From positions 1 to 64,000 of the forward strand of contig JAOYTL010000008.1 in NCBI GenBank assembly GCA_025846845.1: DNA of 64,000 nucleotides, given 5' to 3'. A model generated the notes under the pieces. The model worked only from the letters and a program-made list of their open reading frames with translations. It had not been told where the DNA came from and made no database searches. Shown here piece by piece: positions 17,907 to 27,805 of this stretch. The position numbers and the translations under genes are program-made. The DNA comes from Alloboseaceae bacterium BT-24-1 (GTDB lineage: Bacteria; Pseudomonadota; Alphaproteobacteria; Rhizobiales; Beijerinckiaceae). Positions within the stretch are counted from its first letter, which is position 1, and the number at the start of each line of letters is the position of its first letter.

Positions 17907-19726
17907 GCGACTTCGGCCTTCTGCTTCTGCGAGCGCTTGCGCTCGTTCGGGTCGAGAATGCCCTTGCGCAAGCGGATCGACTTCGGCGTGACCTCGACGA
18001 GCTCGTCATCGTCGATCCAGGCGAGCGAGCGCTCCAGCGTCATCCGGATCGGCGGGGTGAGGCGCACAGCCTCGTCCTTCGAGGTCGTGCGGATGTTGGT
18101 GAGCTTCTTGCCCTTGAGCACGTTCACTTCGAGATCGTTCTCGCGGGTGTGCTCGCCGACGATCATGCCCTGATAGACCTTCCAGCCCGGCTCGATCATC
18201 ATCGGGCCACGGTCTTCGAGGTTCCAGAGCGCGTAAGCCACCGCCTCGCCGGTCTCCATCGCGATCAGCACGCCGTTGCGGCGTCCCCCAATCTCGCCCT
18301 TGTAGGGGAGATAGTCATGGAACAGCCGGTTCATGATCGCGGTGCCGCGCGTGTCGGTGAGCAATTCGCCCTGGTAGCCGATCAGGCCGCGAGTCGGGGC
18401 GTGGAAGACGAGGCGCAGGCGATTGCCGCCGGAGGGACGCATCTCCAGCATGTCGGCCTTGCGCTCGGACATCTTCTGCACGACGACGCCGGAATGCTCC
18501 TCGTCGACGTCGATGATGACCTCCTCGATCGGCTCGAGCAGCTGGCCGGCCTCATCGCGCTTCAACACGACGCGCGGACGCGAGACGCCGAGCTCGAAGC
18601 CCTCGCGGCGCATCTGCTCGATCAGGATGGCGAGCTGGAGTTCGCCGCGGCCGGAGACGATATAGGAGTCCTTATCCTTGGCCTCCTCGATCTTCAGCGC
18701 GACATTGCCCTCGGCCTCCTTGAACAGGCGGTCGCGGATGACGCGGGTGGTGACCTTGTCGCCCTCGGTGCCGGCGAGCGGGGAATCGTTGACCATGAAG
18801 GTCATCGACACCGTCGGCGGATCGATCGGCTGCGCCTTGATCGGGGTCTCGACACTGGGATCGCAGAAGGTGTCGGCGACCGAGCCCTTGACCAGGCCGG
18901 CGATCGAGACGATGTCGCCGGGGATGGCTTCCTCGATCGGCGTGCGTTCCAGGCCACGGAAGGCAAGGATCTTGGTGATGCGGCCGTTCTCGACCAGAGT
19001 GCCGTCGCCCGACAGCACCTTGATCTGCTGGTTCGGCTTGGCCGAGCCCGAGACGACGCGGCCGGTGATGATGCGGCCGAGATAGGGATTGGCCTCGAGC
19101 AGCGTGCCGAGCATGCGGAACGGGCCTTCCTCGATCCGCGGCTCCGGCACATGCTTCAGGATGAGGTCGTACATCGGCGCCAGGCCCTGGTCCTGCGGGC
19201 CTTCCGGCGAGGGCGCCATCCAGCCCTGCTTGCCCGAACCGTAGAGGATCGGGAAATCGAGCTGTTCGTCGCTGGCGTCGAGCGCGGCGAAGAGGTCGAA
19301 GACCTCGTTGATCACTTCGGTGACGCGGGCGTCGGGCTTGTCGACCTTGTTGATCGCGACGATCGGGCGAAGGCCGAGCTTCAGCGCCTTCGAGACCACG
19401 AACTTGGTCTGCGGCATCGGGCCTTCGGCTGCGTCGACCAGAACGATCGCCGAGTCGACCATGTTCAGGATGCGCTCGACTTCACCGCCGAAATCGGCGT
19501 GGCCGGGGGTGTCGACGATGTTGATGCGGACATCCTTCCAGACCACCGAGGTGGCCTTGGCCAGGATGGTGATGCCGCGCTCTTTCTCGAGCTCGTTGGA
19601 GTCCATCACGCGCTCGATCACGCGCTGGTTGTCGCGATAGGTGCCGGACTGCTGCAGCAGCTTGTCGACCAGCGTGGTCTTGCCATGGTCGACGTGGGCG
19701 ATGATGGCGATGTTGCGCATGGACAT
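17903..19726 (-). CDS. typA: Translational GTPase TypA/BipA
   Basis: This ribosome-associated GTPase of 607 residues helps late 50S assembly and stress adaptation. Domains in order are the G domain (AHVDHGKT at 10-17, DTPGHADFGGEV, NKVDKPDA), the EF-Tu-like barrel, an EF-G-like domain and the TypA-specific C-terminus (YKGEIGGRRNGVLIAMETGEAVAYAL). The ATG at 19726 (MSMRNIAII) matches family starts; upstream ATGs would only add unrelated residues. The small kinase follows with an apparent four-base overlap. Confidence 0.97.
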   Translation of the reverse strand: MSMRNIAIIAHVDHGKTTLVDKLLQQSGTYRDNQRVIERVMDSNELEKERGITILAKATSVVWKDVRINIVDTPGHADFGGEVERILNMVDSAIVLVDAAEGPMPQTKFVVSKALKLGLRPIVAINKVDKPDARVTEVINEVFDLFAALDASDEQLDFPILYGSGKQGWMAPSPEGPQDQGLAPMYDLILKHVPEPRIEEGPFRMLGTLLEANPYLGRIITGRVVSGSAKPNQQIKVLSGDGTLVENGRITKILAFRGLERTPIEEAIPGDIVSIAGLVKGSVADTFCDPSVETPIKAQPIDPPTVSMTFMVNDSPLAGTEGDKVTTRVIRDRLFKEAEGNVALKIEEAKDKDSYIVSGRGELQLAILIEQMRREGFELGVSRPRVVLKRDEAGQLLEPIEEVIIDVDEEHSGVVVQKMSERKADMLEMRPSGGNRLRLVFHAPTRGLIGYQGELLTDTRGTAIMNRLFHDYLPYKGEIGGRRNGVLIAMETGEAVAYALWNLEDRGPMMIEPGWKVYQGMIVGEHTRENDLEVNVLKGKKLTNIRTTSKDEAVRLTPPIRMTLERSLAWIDDDELVEVTPKSIRLRKGILDPNERKRSQKQKAEVA

Positions 19727-19883
19727 GCGGTCGGGGCCTTGTTTCATGACCGCGAGCCGGCAGGGAGACCCCGGCCGGCACAGCCATCTGTCTGAGTGAA
19801 TCTGGAATTCGTTGCGCTGCACATAAACGCTTGATGGCGTTTGGGCAACCGTAATGGGGCGACGCCCGCTCTTCGCGGAGCGC

Positions 19884-19914
19884 TTGACAGGCTCCATTTC
19901 ATGTAACACATAAA
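19884..19914 (+). promoter_or_regulatory. Candidate promoter of the Rrf2-type gene (possibly leaderless)
   Basis: TTGACA (19884-19889) is followed, after a long 19-base spacer, by CATAAA (19909-19914). Transcription would begin close to the A of the start codon at 19920. No ribosome-binding site precedes that ATG, which fits a leaderless message. Confidence 0.45.
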
Positions 19915-19925
19915 GTTACATGAAA
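19897..19925. promoter_or_regulatory. Perfect 11-bp palindrome across the Rrf2 gene start
   Basis: TTTCATGTAAC (19897-19907), seven bases, then GTTACATGAAA (19915-19925). The right arm contains the ATG start codon, and the spacer holds the candidate -10 element. This is the layout of an autoregulatory operator, presumably bound by the Rrf2-type protein. Confidence 0.8.
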
Positions 19926-20381
19926 CAGGACAGCCGCCTCTCAGCCACCCTGCACGTGCTGCTGCACATGGCCGATCGCGGCGCCCCGATGACCTCGGAA
20001 GAACTCGCCGCCTGCCTCGGCACCAACCCGGTCGTGATCCGCCGGACCATGGCGGGGTTGCGCGAAACCGGGCTGGTGCGCTCGGAGAAGGGCCATGGCG
20101 GCGGCTGGACGCTGGCGCGCGCGCTTGATACGATCACGCTCGGCGACGTCCACCGCGCACTCGGCGAGCCCGCTTTGCTCGCGCTCGGCCATCGCAGCGA
20201 GAACCCGCAATGCCTGGTCGAGCAGGCGGTCAACGCCGCGCTGGGCGAGGCGTTCGTCGAGGCGGAGGCGCTGCTCGCCAACCGGTTCGACCGGGTGCGG
20301 CTGTCCGATCTCGCGGCGGATTTCAGCCGCCGCTTCGACGAACGGAGACAGATCCATGCCAAGCACGACCACACCCTATGA
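19920..20381 (+). CDS. Rrf2-family transcriptional regulator
   Basis: This 153-residue protein has the Rrf2 winged-helix domain: DSRLSATLHVLLHMADRG, TSEELAACLGTNPVVIRRTMAGLRETGLV (recognition region) and EKGHGGGWTLAR (wing). The three-cysteine Fe-S cluster of IscR/NsrR is absent; only isolated cysteines remain. It therefore probably senses redox or another signal by other means. The start codon is embedded in a palindrome. The downstream flavoprotein gene overlaps its end by 26 bases, so the pair is one operon and the flavoprotein is the likely target. Confidence 0.9.
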   Translation: MKQDSRLSATLHVLLHMADRGAPMTSEELAACLGTNPVVIRRTMAGLRETGLVRSEKGHGGGWTLARALDTITLGDVHRALGEPALLALGHRSENPQCLVEQAVNAALGEAFVEAEALLANRFDRVRLSDLAADFSRRFDERRQIHAKHDHTL

Positions 20382-21261
20382 CGCCATCATCGTCGGCGGC
20401 AGCTTCGCCGGCCTCTCGGCCGGATTGCAGCTGGCGCGGGCGCGACGCCGCATCCTGGTGATCGACGAAGGTAGCCGGCGCAATCGCTTCTCCAGCCATT
20501 CGCATGGCTTCCTCGGCCAAGACGGACGCGAGCCGGCGGCGATCGTCGCGGAGGCGAAGGCGCAGCTCCTCGCCTACCCGACCGTCGCTTGGCGGAATGC
20601 CAAGGCGGCCGAAGCCGGGCCTTCAGACGACGGCTTCGGCGTTATCGATTCCGTTGGCGGCGAGCACCACGCGCGGCGCCTGCTACTGGCGACCGGCGTG
20701 CGCGACGAATTGCCTGCGATCCCCGGCTTGAAGGAGCGCTGGGGCAAGAGCGTGCTGCATTGCCCCTATTGCGATGGCTATGAGCTCGGCGGCGGCAAGC
20801 TCGGCGTGCTGGCGAGCGGTTCGTTCTCGGCCCTCAAGGCGGCGCTCGTCGCCGATTGGGGCGAGGTCACGCTGTTCCTGAACGGCGAGGCCGAGCCTGA
20901 CGCCGAAGCGACCGCCCTGCTGGAGCGGCGCGGCGTCGCGATCGAGCGCGTTCCGATCGTGGCAGCCGAGGGCGAGGGGACGGCGATGGCGGGCCTGCGC
21001 CTCGCCGACGGCCGGCTGGCGCCGGTCAAAGCCCTGTTCGTCGCCGCCGGCATCTGCCCGGCGAGCCCGCTGGCGGAAGAGCTCGGCTGCGCTTTCGACG
21101 ATGGCCCCTTCGGTCCGCTGCTGCGCGTCGACGGCATGAAGCAGACCAGCGTCGCCGGAGTCTATGCGGCGGGCGATGCCGCAACCGGCCGGCACAGCGT
21201 CGCGCTAGCCGTCGCCGACGGCGTCCTCGCCGGGACCGGCCTGCACATGTCCCTGCTCTAG
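20356..21261 (+). CDS. Thioredoxin-reductase-like NAD(P)/FAD oxidoreductase
   Basis: This protein of 301 residues has the FAD-binding motif DAIIVGGSFAGLSAGL, a redox-active pair CPYC (C136, C139) in HCPYCDGYE, and the C-terminal FAD motif GVYAAGDAA. It is in the TrxB/AhpF-C family. Its central NAD(P) domain reads GVLASGSFSALKAALV, a weak version of the usual GxGxxA motif. Close relatives paired with Rrf2-type regulators are often called 'NAD(P)/FAD-dependent oxidoreductase'. The electron acceptor is unknown. The ATG at 20356 lies inside the regulator gene. Confidence 0.88.
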   Translation: MPSTTTPYDAIIVGGSFAGLSAGLQLARARRRILVIDEGSRRNRFSSHSHGFLGQDGREPAAIVAEAKAQLLAYPTVAWRNAKAAEAGPSDDGFGVIDSVGGEHHARRLLLATGVRDELPAIPGLKERWGKSVLHCPYCDGYELGGGKLGVLASGSFSALKAALVADWGEVTLFLNGEAEPDAEATALLERRGVAIERVPIVAAEGEGTAMAGLRLADGRLAPVKALFVAAGICPASPLAEELGCAFDDGPFGPLLRVDGMKQTSVAGVYAAGDAATGRHSVALAVADGVLAGTGLHMSLL

Positions 21262-21268
21262 CGCCGGG

Positions 21269-21604
21269 TCACGACTTCCGGCAGGCGTAGGGCATGAAGG
21301 TCGAGGAGAGCCTCGCATTCATGCCCGCCATCACCATGACATTGGCGAAGTTGAGCTCCTCGGCGCTGCGCGGGCAGACGTCGAGCGGGCTCTGACAGCC
21401 GGAGGCGATGAAGGCCTCGTTGCCAGCAATGAATTCCTGCCCCAACCCCTTCCTGCCGAAGCGCTTCAGCGCCTCGTCATAGGCGCTGCGCCAGCGCTCG
21501 CATTTCACCTGCGGCCAATTTTCGGGGGCCTGGGCCTGAAGCGGCGCGGCGGCGGAGAGGGTGAGCAGCGCCCCGAGGGCGAGCGAGATGAGAGCGGAGG
21601 TCAT
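21269..21604 (-). CDS. Small secreted hypothetical protein
   Basis: This protein of 111 residues starts at the ATG at 21604 with a signal peptide (cleavage near PLQAQA). The mature part has four cysteines (KCERW, SGCQS, DVCPRS, YACRKS) that could form two disulphides. I do not recognise a family with a known role. It converges on the flavoprotein gene with seven bases between stops. Confidence 0.65.
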   Translation of the reverse strand: MTSALISLALGALLTLSAAAPLQAQAPENWPQVKCERWRSAYDEALKRFGRKGLGQEFIAGNEAFIASGCQSPLDVCPRSAEELNFANVMVMAGMNARLSSTFMPYACRKS

Positions 21605-21677
21605 GCTGGGAGTCTCGAGCTGTCGGGGGCGGCCGCGCCACCCGCATGACCCGGCTTTGCGGCAGGAATAAAGCTGA

Positions 21678-22973
21678 TCACTCCGCGGCGGCTTCCAGCA
21701 GTGCGATGCGCCGCTCGGTGGCCGCGCGGCCGAGCTGGTCCATGGCGAAGCGATAGGCGCCGATCCCGCCGGAATCGATGTCGCCGCGCGCATAGTTCGC
21801 CAGCACGCCGGCGAGGATGGCGTCGGCTTCGCGCTCCATCGCCGCGAGCTCCGGCTCGTCCGCCGCCGTCCGCATTCCGCCGAGCAGGACGACGAGACGG
21901 CTCAGATCCGCCATCGCCCGCTTGCGCCGCGCTACGCTCTCGACGCCGAACAGGCCGGCCGCGCCGGATCCGACCAGCGAGAGCGCCATCACGCCGAGAT
22001 AGAACCAGTCGCCATATCGCTCGAAGAAGGTCTCCTGCTCGCCGTCGATGAAGGCGGCGGCCCCGGAATGCACCGCCAGCGGCGCGTCCTTATCGGTCTC
22101 GGGTGCCTCCAGCCCCTGGATCGCCGGCAGCTCGGTGGCGAGCGTGACGCGCAGCGACAGGATCGCGCCGACGAGTTCGCCGACCCTGGCATCGTCGAGC
22201 GACTGCGCCGCCATCAGGCGCGAGGTGATCGAGATGCTCGGCAGGTTCTCGGCCGGCAGTGGTGGATCGCCACCGAGCGCACCGCGGACGATCTCGCCGC
22301 TCTCGATGGCGCGGTTGCGGGCGGCGAGCGCGTCGGCCTCGCGGATCGGGATGATGGTCGGGGTCTCGCCGAAGGCCCGGTGCAGGCGCGAGCCGACCTC
22401 GGTGACGACGCGGGCGTTCAGCACGTTGACGGCGAAGAGCACGTCGATATGGCCATCGGCGATGGCGGCGGCGACATCTTCCGGCCCAAGCGGGACGATC
22501 GTCACCGCCTCCGGCGAGACCTCATATTGCGAGAGCACCAGCTTCAAGAGGTCGAGATTGCCCGATGGCGCGCGCACCACGCCGATGCGCTTGCCGCGTA
22601 GCCCGGAGATGCGGTCGGTGCCCAGATCCTTGGAGCCGATGAAGAAGGGGAAGGAGCGGCGGGTGATCAGCGCCGTATCGGCCTTGGCCGGCAGGGCGAT
22701 GTCGGGCCGGATGATGGCGAGGTCGACCTTGCCGGCGTCGATCTTCAGCGCGCTCTCGGCCGACCCCTCGGTCAGAACGAGGCGCAGGCGCACCGGCTTC
22801 TTCTCGCGGCTGAGGCCCTGGACGAGGGCCGCGGCAAGCCTGGCATCGTCGGAGCCAAGCGGACCGACTGCGAGCTTCAGCGTCCGTGGCTGGCTCCACA
22901 TGTAAACGCCGAGCGCAATGAGGCCGGCCATCAGCAGAAGCGCCGCCAGACCTGCAAAGAAACGCCGCCCCAT
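21678..22973 (-). CDS. TAXI-family TRAP-type solute-binding protein
   Basis: This 431-residue protein starts with an uncleaved or signal-type hydrophobic segment (residues 5-26), followed by a TAXI/NMT1-like ligand-binding domain (LKLAVGPLGSDDARLAAALVQGL, GKVDLAIIRPDIALP, LRGKRIGVVRAPSGNLDLLKLVL). A second membrane segment appears near residue 325 (FYLGVMALSLVGSGAAGLFG) followed by a cytoplasmic helical tail. No TRAP permease genes are adjacent, so it may work as a membrane-anchored sensor or with a distant transporter. Confidence 0.82.
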   Translation of the reverse strand: MGRRFFAGLAALLLMAGLIALGVYMWSQPRTLKLAVGPLGSDDARLAAALVQGLSREKKPVRLRLVLTEGSAESALKIDAGKVDLAIIRPDIALPAKADTALITRRSFPFFIGSKDLGTDRISGLRGKRIGVVRAPSGNLDLLKLVLSQYEVSPEAVTIVPLGPEDVAAAIADGHIDVLFAVNVLNARVVTEVGSRLHRAFGETPTIIPIREADALAARNRAIESGEIVRGALGGDPPLPAENLPSISITSRLMAAQSLDDARVGELVGAILSLRVTLATELPAIQGLEAPETDKDAPLAVHSGAAAFIDGEQETFFERYGDWFYLGVMALSLVGSGAAGLFGVESVARRKRAMADLSRLVVLLGGMRTAADEPELAAMEREADAILAGVLANYARGDIDSGGIGAYRFAMDQLGRAATERRIALLEAAAE

Positions 22974-23071
22974 TCGTCGTCCACTCTCGCCCTGGACCGT
23001 CGCCCGGTGGTCCCTCGGGCTGCATCATGTCACGAGTGCAGCAGCGAGGGCTATTGTGCTACAGCGCCGGC

Positions 23072-23766
23072 ATGACACGCGACGACGCCTTCCCAATCAA
23101 GATCTGCGGCCTCTCCACTTCGGAGACGCTGGAGGCGGCGCTCGCCGCCGGCGCCGGGATGATCGGCCTCAACTTCCATCCGAAGAGCCCGCGCTACGTC
23201 TCGCCGCAGCACGCGGCCGAGCTCGCCGCCCAGGCGCGCGGCAGGACCGGGATCGTCGCGCTGGTCGTCGACTTCACGCCGCAGCAGGCGGCCGAGCTCG
23301 CCGATATTGTCAAGCCTGACTGGCTGCAGCTGCATGGCAGGGAGACCCCAGAGCAGGTCGCCGCGATCAAGGCCGCGACCGGCCTGCCGGTGATGAAGGC
23401 GCTCGGTGTCGCCAGCGCTGCCGATCTCGACCAGGTCGCGCTGTATCACGGCGTCGCCGACGCCATCCTGCTCGACGCCAAGCCGCCGAAGGACGCCGCC
23501 TATCCCGGCGGCCACGGACGGCCCTTCGACTGGGGCCTTCTCGCCGGTCTCGACCCGGCTTTCCGCTTCATGCTATCGGGCGGGCTCGATCCGGCGAATG
23601 TCGCTGATGCCATCCGCATCGCGAGGCCGGCCGGCGTCGACGTCTCCTCCGGGGTCGAAAGCGCACCCGGCGTCAAGGATGTCGCGCGGATTGCGGACTT
23701 CGTCAGGGCAGCCCGCGCGGCGGCCGAAGCTTTTAATGACGACCAGTTGAAGAAGGCAGGCCAGGC

Positions 23767-23770
<4 letters not shown>
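23072..23770 (+). CDS. trpF: Phosphoribosylanthranilate isomerase
   Basis: TrpF catalyses the Amadori rearrangement of N-(5'-phosphoribosyl)anthranilate in tryptophan synthesis. The 232-residue barrel carries the catalytic cysteine in IKICGLS (C12), the general-acid aspartate region LLDAKPP, and phosphate-binding GGLDPANV and GVDVSSGVE. The ATG at 23072 is chosen because homologues start directly before KICG. Its stop overlaps the trpB start by four bases (ATGA), so the two are coupled. Confidence 0.97.
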
Positions 23771-24984
<1,214 letters not shown>

Positions 24985-25014
24985 TCTGAGCGCCGGATCG
25001 GTTAGGGGGTATCG

Positions 25015-25737
25015 ATGAAGCGGCTGCTTGCGCTTGGCTTGTTGCTTGTTTCCGCACCTGCCGCGCTGGCGGATGACAGCTCCAAGCAGGGCATTTTTAT
25101 CGTGTCCGAAGGCGTTGTGCGGCTTCCACCGGATCTCGCGATCATTCAGGCGGGCGTTGTCACCGAAGGAAAGACTCCCGAAGAAGCGTTGTCGAAGAGC
25201 CGCCCGGCGATGAATCGGGTTGCGGAGATGGTACGCAAGTACGGCGTCAGCTCTGCTGATGTCACAACCTCTGAGCTCAGGCTCAGTCCTAAATTCACTC
25301 AGCAGGCTGCAAGCCCAAATGGGCAACGACCAGCTCCGGTCATTGATGGCTATGACGCCAGGACCAGCTTAAAGATTGTTGTCAGAGACCTGACCAAATC
25401 GGGCCCGCTTGTAGATGACTTGGTGAAGTCGGGTTCAAACTCGATATCGAGCCTGACATTCGCGCTGGCAGAACCAACCAAAGCAAAAGATGCTGCTCGT
25501 CGTAAGGCTGCAGAGGCGGCACGAACGAGAGCATCGCTCTATGCGGAGGCGCTAGGCCTGCAATTGGGTGATCTGATTTCGATCATGGAAACGGAGTATT
25601 CCCTAGCTGAAGGGAACGCCATGGCCGATCTGCCGAGACTGAGAGCGGCGCCGCTTGGGGCAGCTCCGCTGATGGTCGAGCCCGGCGAGATCGAGGTGAA
25701 GGCTTCGGTACAGACGGTGTGGCAGATCAAGAAGTGA
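25015..25737 (+). CDS. SIMPL-domain (DUF541) exported protein, copy A
   Basis: This 240-residue protein has a signal peptide (MKRLLALGLLLVSAPAALA) and a SIMPL/DUF541 domain: LPPDLAIIQAGVVTEGKTPEEAL, DGYDARTSLKIVVRDL, KDAARRKAAEAARTRASLYAEALG. The family is periplasmic or outer-membrane-linked and otherwise poorly understood. It is a paralogue of the protein at 26345-27082. Codon use is visibly less GC-rich than that copy, so it seems to have arrived by transfer rather than by local tandem duplication. It lies within the segment bounded by the two copies of the 70-bp trpB repeat. Confidence 0.88.
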   Translation: MKRLLALGLLLVSAPAALADDSSKQGIFIVSEGVVRLPPDLAIIQAGVVTEGKTPEEALSKSRPAMNRVAEMVRKYGVSSADVTTSELRLSPKFTQQAASPNGQRPAPVIDGYDARTSLKIVVRDLTKSGPLVDDLVKSGSNSISSLTFALAEPTKAKDAARRKAAEAARTRASLYAEALGLQLGDLISIMETEYSLAEGNAMADLPRLRAAPLGAAPLMVEPGEIEVKASVQTVWQIKK

Positions 25738-25750
25738 GCGTCGCCGAGAT

Positions 25751-25820
25751 TCGTCAACCTCTCCGGCCGCGGCAACAAGGACATCCCGCAGGTGGCGGAG
25801 ATTCTGGCGGGGCGCTGATC
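25751..25820 (+). repeat. Second copy of the 70-bp trpB 3' repeat
   Basis: This is a near-identical, non-functional copy of the trpB tail starting 14 bases after the SIMPL copy A stop. The segment 24987-25820 is therefore a unit carrying SIMPL copy A plus a rebuilt trpB end. This is a typical footprint of recombination or insertion at a gene's 3' end. Confidence 0.95.
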
Positions 25821-25853
25821 CGATCTGTCGGGCTGGTAGCGCTGGTATTGCAG

Positions 25854-26174
25854 ATGTCGCTTCCGGCCGTCGTCCATGGTCAAGCATTGGATGATGGCCG
25901 GACGAAACTCCATGTTGGTGACCTCGAAACGTCGAAGGGCTGGTTCGGATATGATGCGATACAGCATCTCGGCATCGAGAATTTGACCGGCCAGCCGATC
26001 GCATCGGTCGTGATCGAGTGTGGCTTTTCATCAGAACACGGCTACACGGATGGCAACGGTGGCATTTTTGGACCTATAGCCGCGCGTCAAACACTTTGGG
26101 CCAAGGTTGGCGGCTCCAGCCTAAACCGCATCGTCCAAGCCGACTGCGGGATTCCCGAAGGAGGCGTGCGATGA
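25854..26174 (+). CDS. Small secreted protein, 5' end uncertain or truncated
   Basis: The reading frame from 25821 encodes RSVGLVALVLQMSLPAVVHGQA, a good signal peptide, followed by a beta-rich domain with cysteines (ECGFSSEHG, ADCGIPEGG). However, the hydrophobic stretch starts directly at the end of the duplicated trpB tail. The first in-frame ATG (25854) lies within the signal peptide; TTG at 25848 is another option. The simplest reading is that the original start was removed when the trpB repeat was joined on. It may be a remnant or may use a weak start. The family is unknown to me. Confidence 0.5.
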   Translation: MSLPAVVHGQALDDGRTKLHVGDLETSKGWFGYDAIQHLGIENLTGQPIASVVIECGFSSEHGYTDGNGGIFGPIAARQTLWAKVGGSSLNRIVQADCGIPEGGVR

Positions 26175-26344
26175 CGCTGACGAGGCAATGCCGCCAGCGG
26201 CAATCCACGTTCTACATTCGCAGGCCGGAGGTTTTGGCATCGGGGTGACGGGCATCGTCCTGATGCTGCCCCAATAGGTTGCGCATGGTCGCGCCGCAGG
26301 AGCGATGCTTGCTTCTGCGGACCACCCGTCAGCGAAGGACGATC

Positions 26345-27082
26345 ATGTCGAAGACCAAGAAGGCCCTCATCATTGCCGCGCTCGCGGCGCTCTCCGCCCC
26401 GGTCCAGGCCCAGACTGCCGGCCCGCTCGCACCGGCGGAGGGCATCGTGATCCAGACCACGGGCGAAGTCAGGGTTAAACCCGATCTCGCTACCGTCCAG
26501 GCCGGCGTGGTCAGCGAGGGCAAGACCGCAGCCGAAGCGCTGTCGAAGAACACCCCGGCGCTGGCCAAGCTGATCGAGGCGGTGAAGGCCGCCGGCGTCG
26601 CCCAGGGCGACCTCTCGACCTCGCAGATCGCATTGACGCCGCGCATGACGCAGCCTTCGGCCTCGTCCTCGCCGCAGGCGCGCGCTCCCAAGATCGACGG
26701 CTACGAGGCCCGCACCGGCATCACCGTGATCGTGCGCGACCTCGCCAAGGCCGGCCCGCTGATCGATGCGCTCGTCGCTGCCGGCGCCAACGACATGTCC
26801 GGGATCAGCTTTGGCCTCGCCGACGAGGACAAGGCCAAGGACCAGGCGCGCGACAAGGCGGCGGAAGCGGCGCGAGCCCGCGCCGAAATCTATGCCAAGC
26901 GCCTCGGCGTCAAAGTCGGCGAGCTCGCCTCGATCGTCGAGGCCGAGGCCGAGCCGCCGGTGCGACCGATGGCCGATACGCGTGCCTATCGCATGGCCGC
27001 CGGCGCCGCGCCGATCCAGGTCGAGCCGGGCGAGGTCACCGTCAGCGCCGCGTTGCGCACGGTCTGGCGGATCGAGAAGTAA
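26345..27082 (+). CDS. SIMPL-domain (DUF541) exported protein, copy B
   Basis: This protein of 245 residues has a signal peptide (ending APVQAQ) and one SIMPL domain, in the same order as copy A: VKPDLATVQAGVVSEGKTAAEAL, DGYEARTGITVIVRDL, KDQARDKAAEAARARAEIYAKRLG. The C-terminal ending (VEPGEVTVSAALRTVWRIEK) also matches copy A. Composition is normal for this genome, so it may be the resident copy. The ATG at 26345 is the start that begins directly before the signal peptide. Confidence 0.88.
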   Translation: MSKTKKALIIAALAALSAPVQAQTAGPLAPAEGIVIQTTGEVRVKPDLATVQAGVVSEGKTAAEALSKNTPALAKLIEAVKAAGVAQGDLSTSQIALTPRMTQPSASSSPQARAPKIDGYEARTGITVIVRDLAKAGPLIDALVAAGANDMSGISFGLADEDKAKDQARDKAAEAARARAEIYAKRLGVKVGELASIVEAEAEPPVRPMADTRAYRMAAGAAPIQVEPGEVTVSAALRTVWRIEK

Positions 27083-27088
27083 GCCGGC

Positions 27089-27541
27089 TCAGCCGCGATG
27101 CCGCAGCGCATCCGCCAGGAGCGGATGCAGCGGCTCGGCGAAGGGATTGGCGACGGTGACGCCGCGGTAGACGAAACCGTTCTGCATGTCCTCCGACAGA
27201 AGCAGGGCGCAGCCGGCCTCCGCGGCGGTGACGAGGATGAGCGCATCCCAGAACTGCAGACTGTGATTGGCGGCGAGTTCGAGCGCACCGTCCCAACAGG
27301 CGGCATCGACCAGCCGGAAGCCGGCGGTGGCGCGCCATTCCAGGCAGATGTCCTTGGCACGAGCGCGGGGGACGCCGAGCTTGCGTGTCAGGGCATTGAA
27401 GAGCTCGCCGATCACCTGCGATGGCAGCACGATGCGATCTTCGCCCAACGCCTTCCTGATCTGCCGGGCCTGCGCGACGCGCGGCTGATCATTGAAGCCT
27501 TCGGCATAGATCAGGATGTTGGTGTCGAAGCCGACTTGCAT
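27089..27541 (-). CDS. PIN-domain toxin (VapC-like)
   Basis: This is a 150-residue PIN-domain ribonuclease of the toxin type. Acidic active-site residues are visible in VGFDTNILIYAE (D6), VIGELFNAL (E), and SLQFWDALILVTAAE (two acidic residues), ending LLLSEDMQNG (E/D). It lies four bases downstream of the antitoxin gene, the normal order for VapBC pairs. The substrate is probably tRNA or another structured RNA, by family knowledge. Confidence 0.88.
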   Translation of the reverse strand: MQVGFDTNILIYAEGFNDQPRVAQARQIRKALGEDRIVLPSQVIGELFNALTRKLGVPRARAKDICLEWRATAGFRLVDAACWDGALELAANHSLQFWDALILVTAAEAGCALLLSEDMQNGFVYRGVTVANPFAEPLHPLLADALRHRG

Positions 27542-27545
27542 CGCT

Positions 27546-27791
27546 TCAATCGTAGAAGTCGTCGCGGGTCAGGCGCGGCAGGTTTTGGGCAGGCTGAGAG
27601 TTCAGCCGCTCCGTCAGTCGGTCGAACGCCTCGCGCCGCTGCGCCTTCTCGGAGTCGGCCTCCTCGACGCGTGTAATCTGCACTTTCGGCTGTCCGCGCG
27701 AGGTCACGACGACGCGCTCGCCCCTCTCGGCGAGCTTCATCAGCTTCGAGAATTCGCGGTTGGCCTCAGCGGCCGAAACCGTCTTTACCAT
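27546..27791 (-). CDS. Phd/YefM-type antitoxin
   Basis: This protein of 81 residues starts at 27791 (MVKTVSAAEANREFSKLM), the conserved N-terminus of Phd/YefM antitoxins that form a DNA-binding dimer. GERVVVTSRGQPKVQI follows, and the acidic C-terminal half would neutralise the PIN toxin. A perfect palindrome sits 15 bases upstream of the start and is the probable autoregulatory operator. Confidence 0.9.
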   Translation of the reverse strand: MVKTVSAAEANREFSKLMKLAERGERVVVTSRGQPKVQITRVEEADSEKAQRREAFDRLTERLNSQPAQNLPRLTRDDFYD

Positions 27792-27805
27792 GGCGGTCTC
27801 CGAAT

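Noticed and set aside
18149..19795. Plus-strand open frame opposite typA
   Set aside because: Antisense to a fully conserved GTPase; composition typical of a shadow frame.
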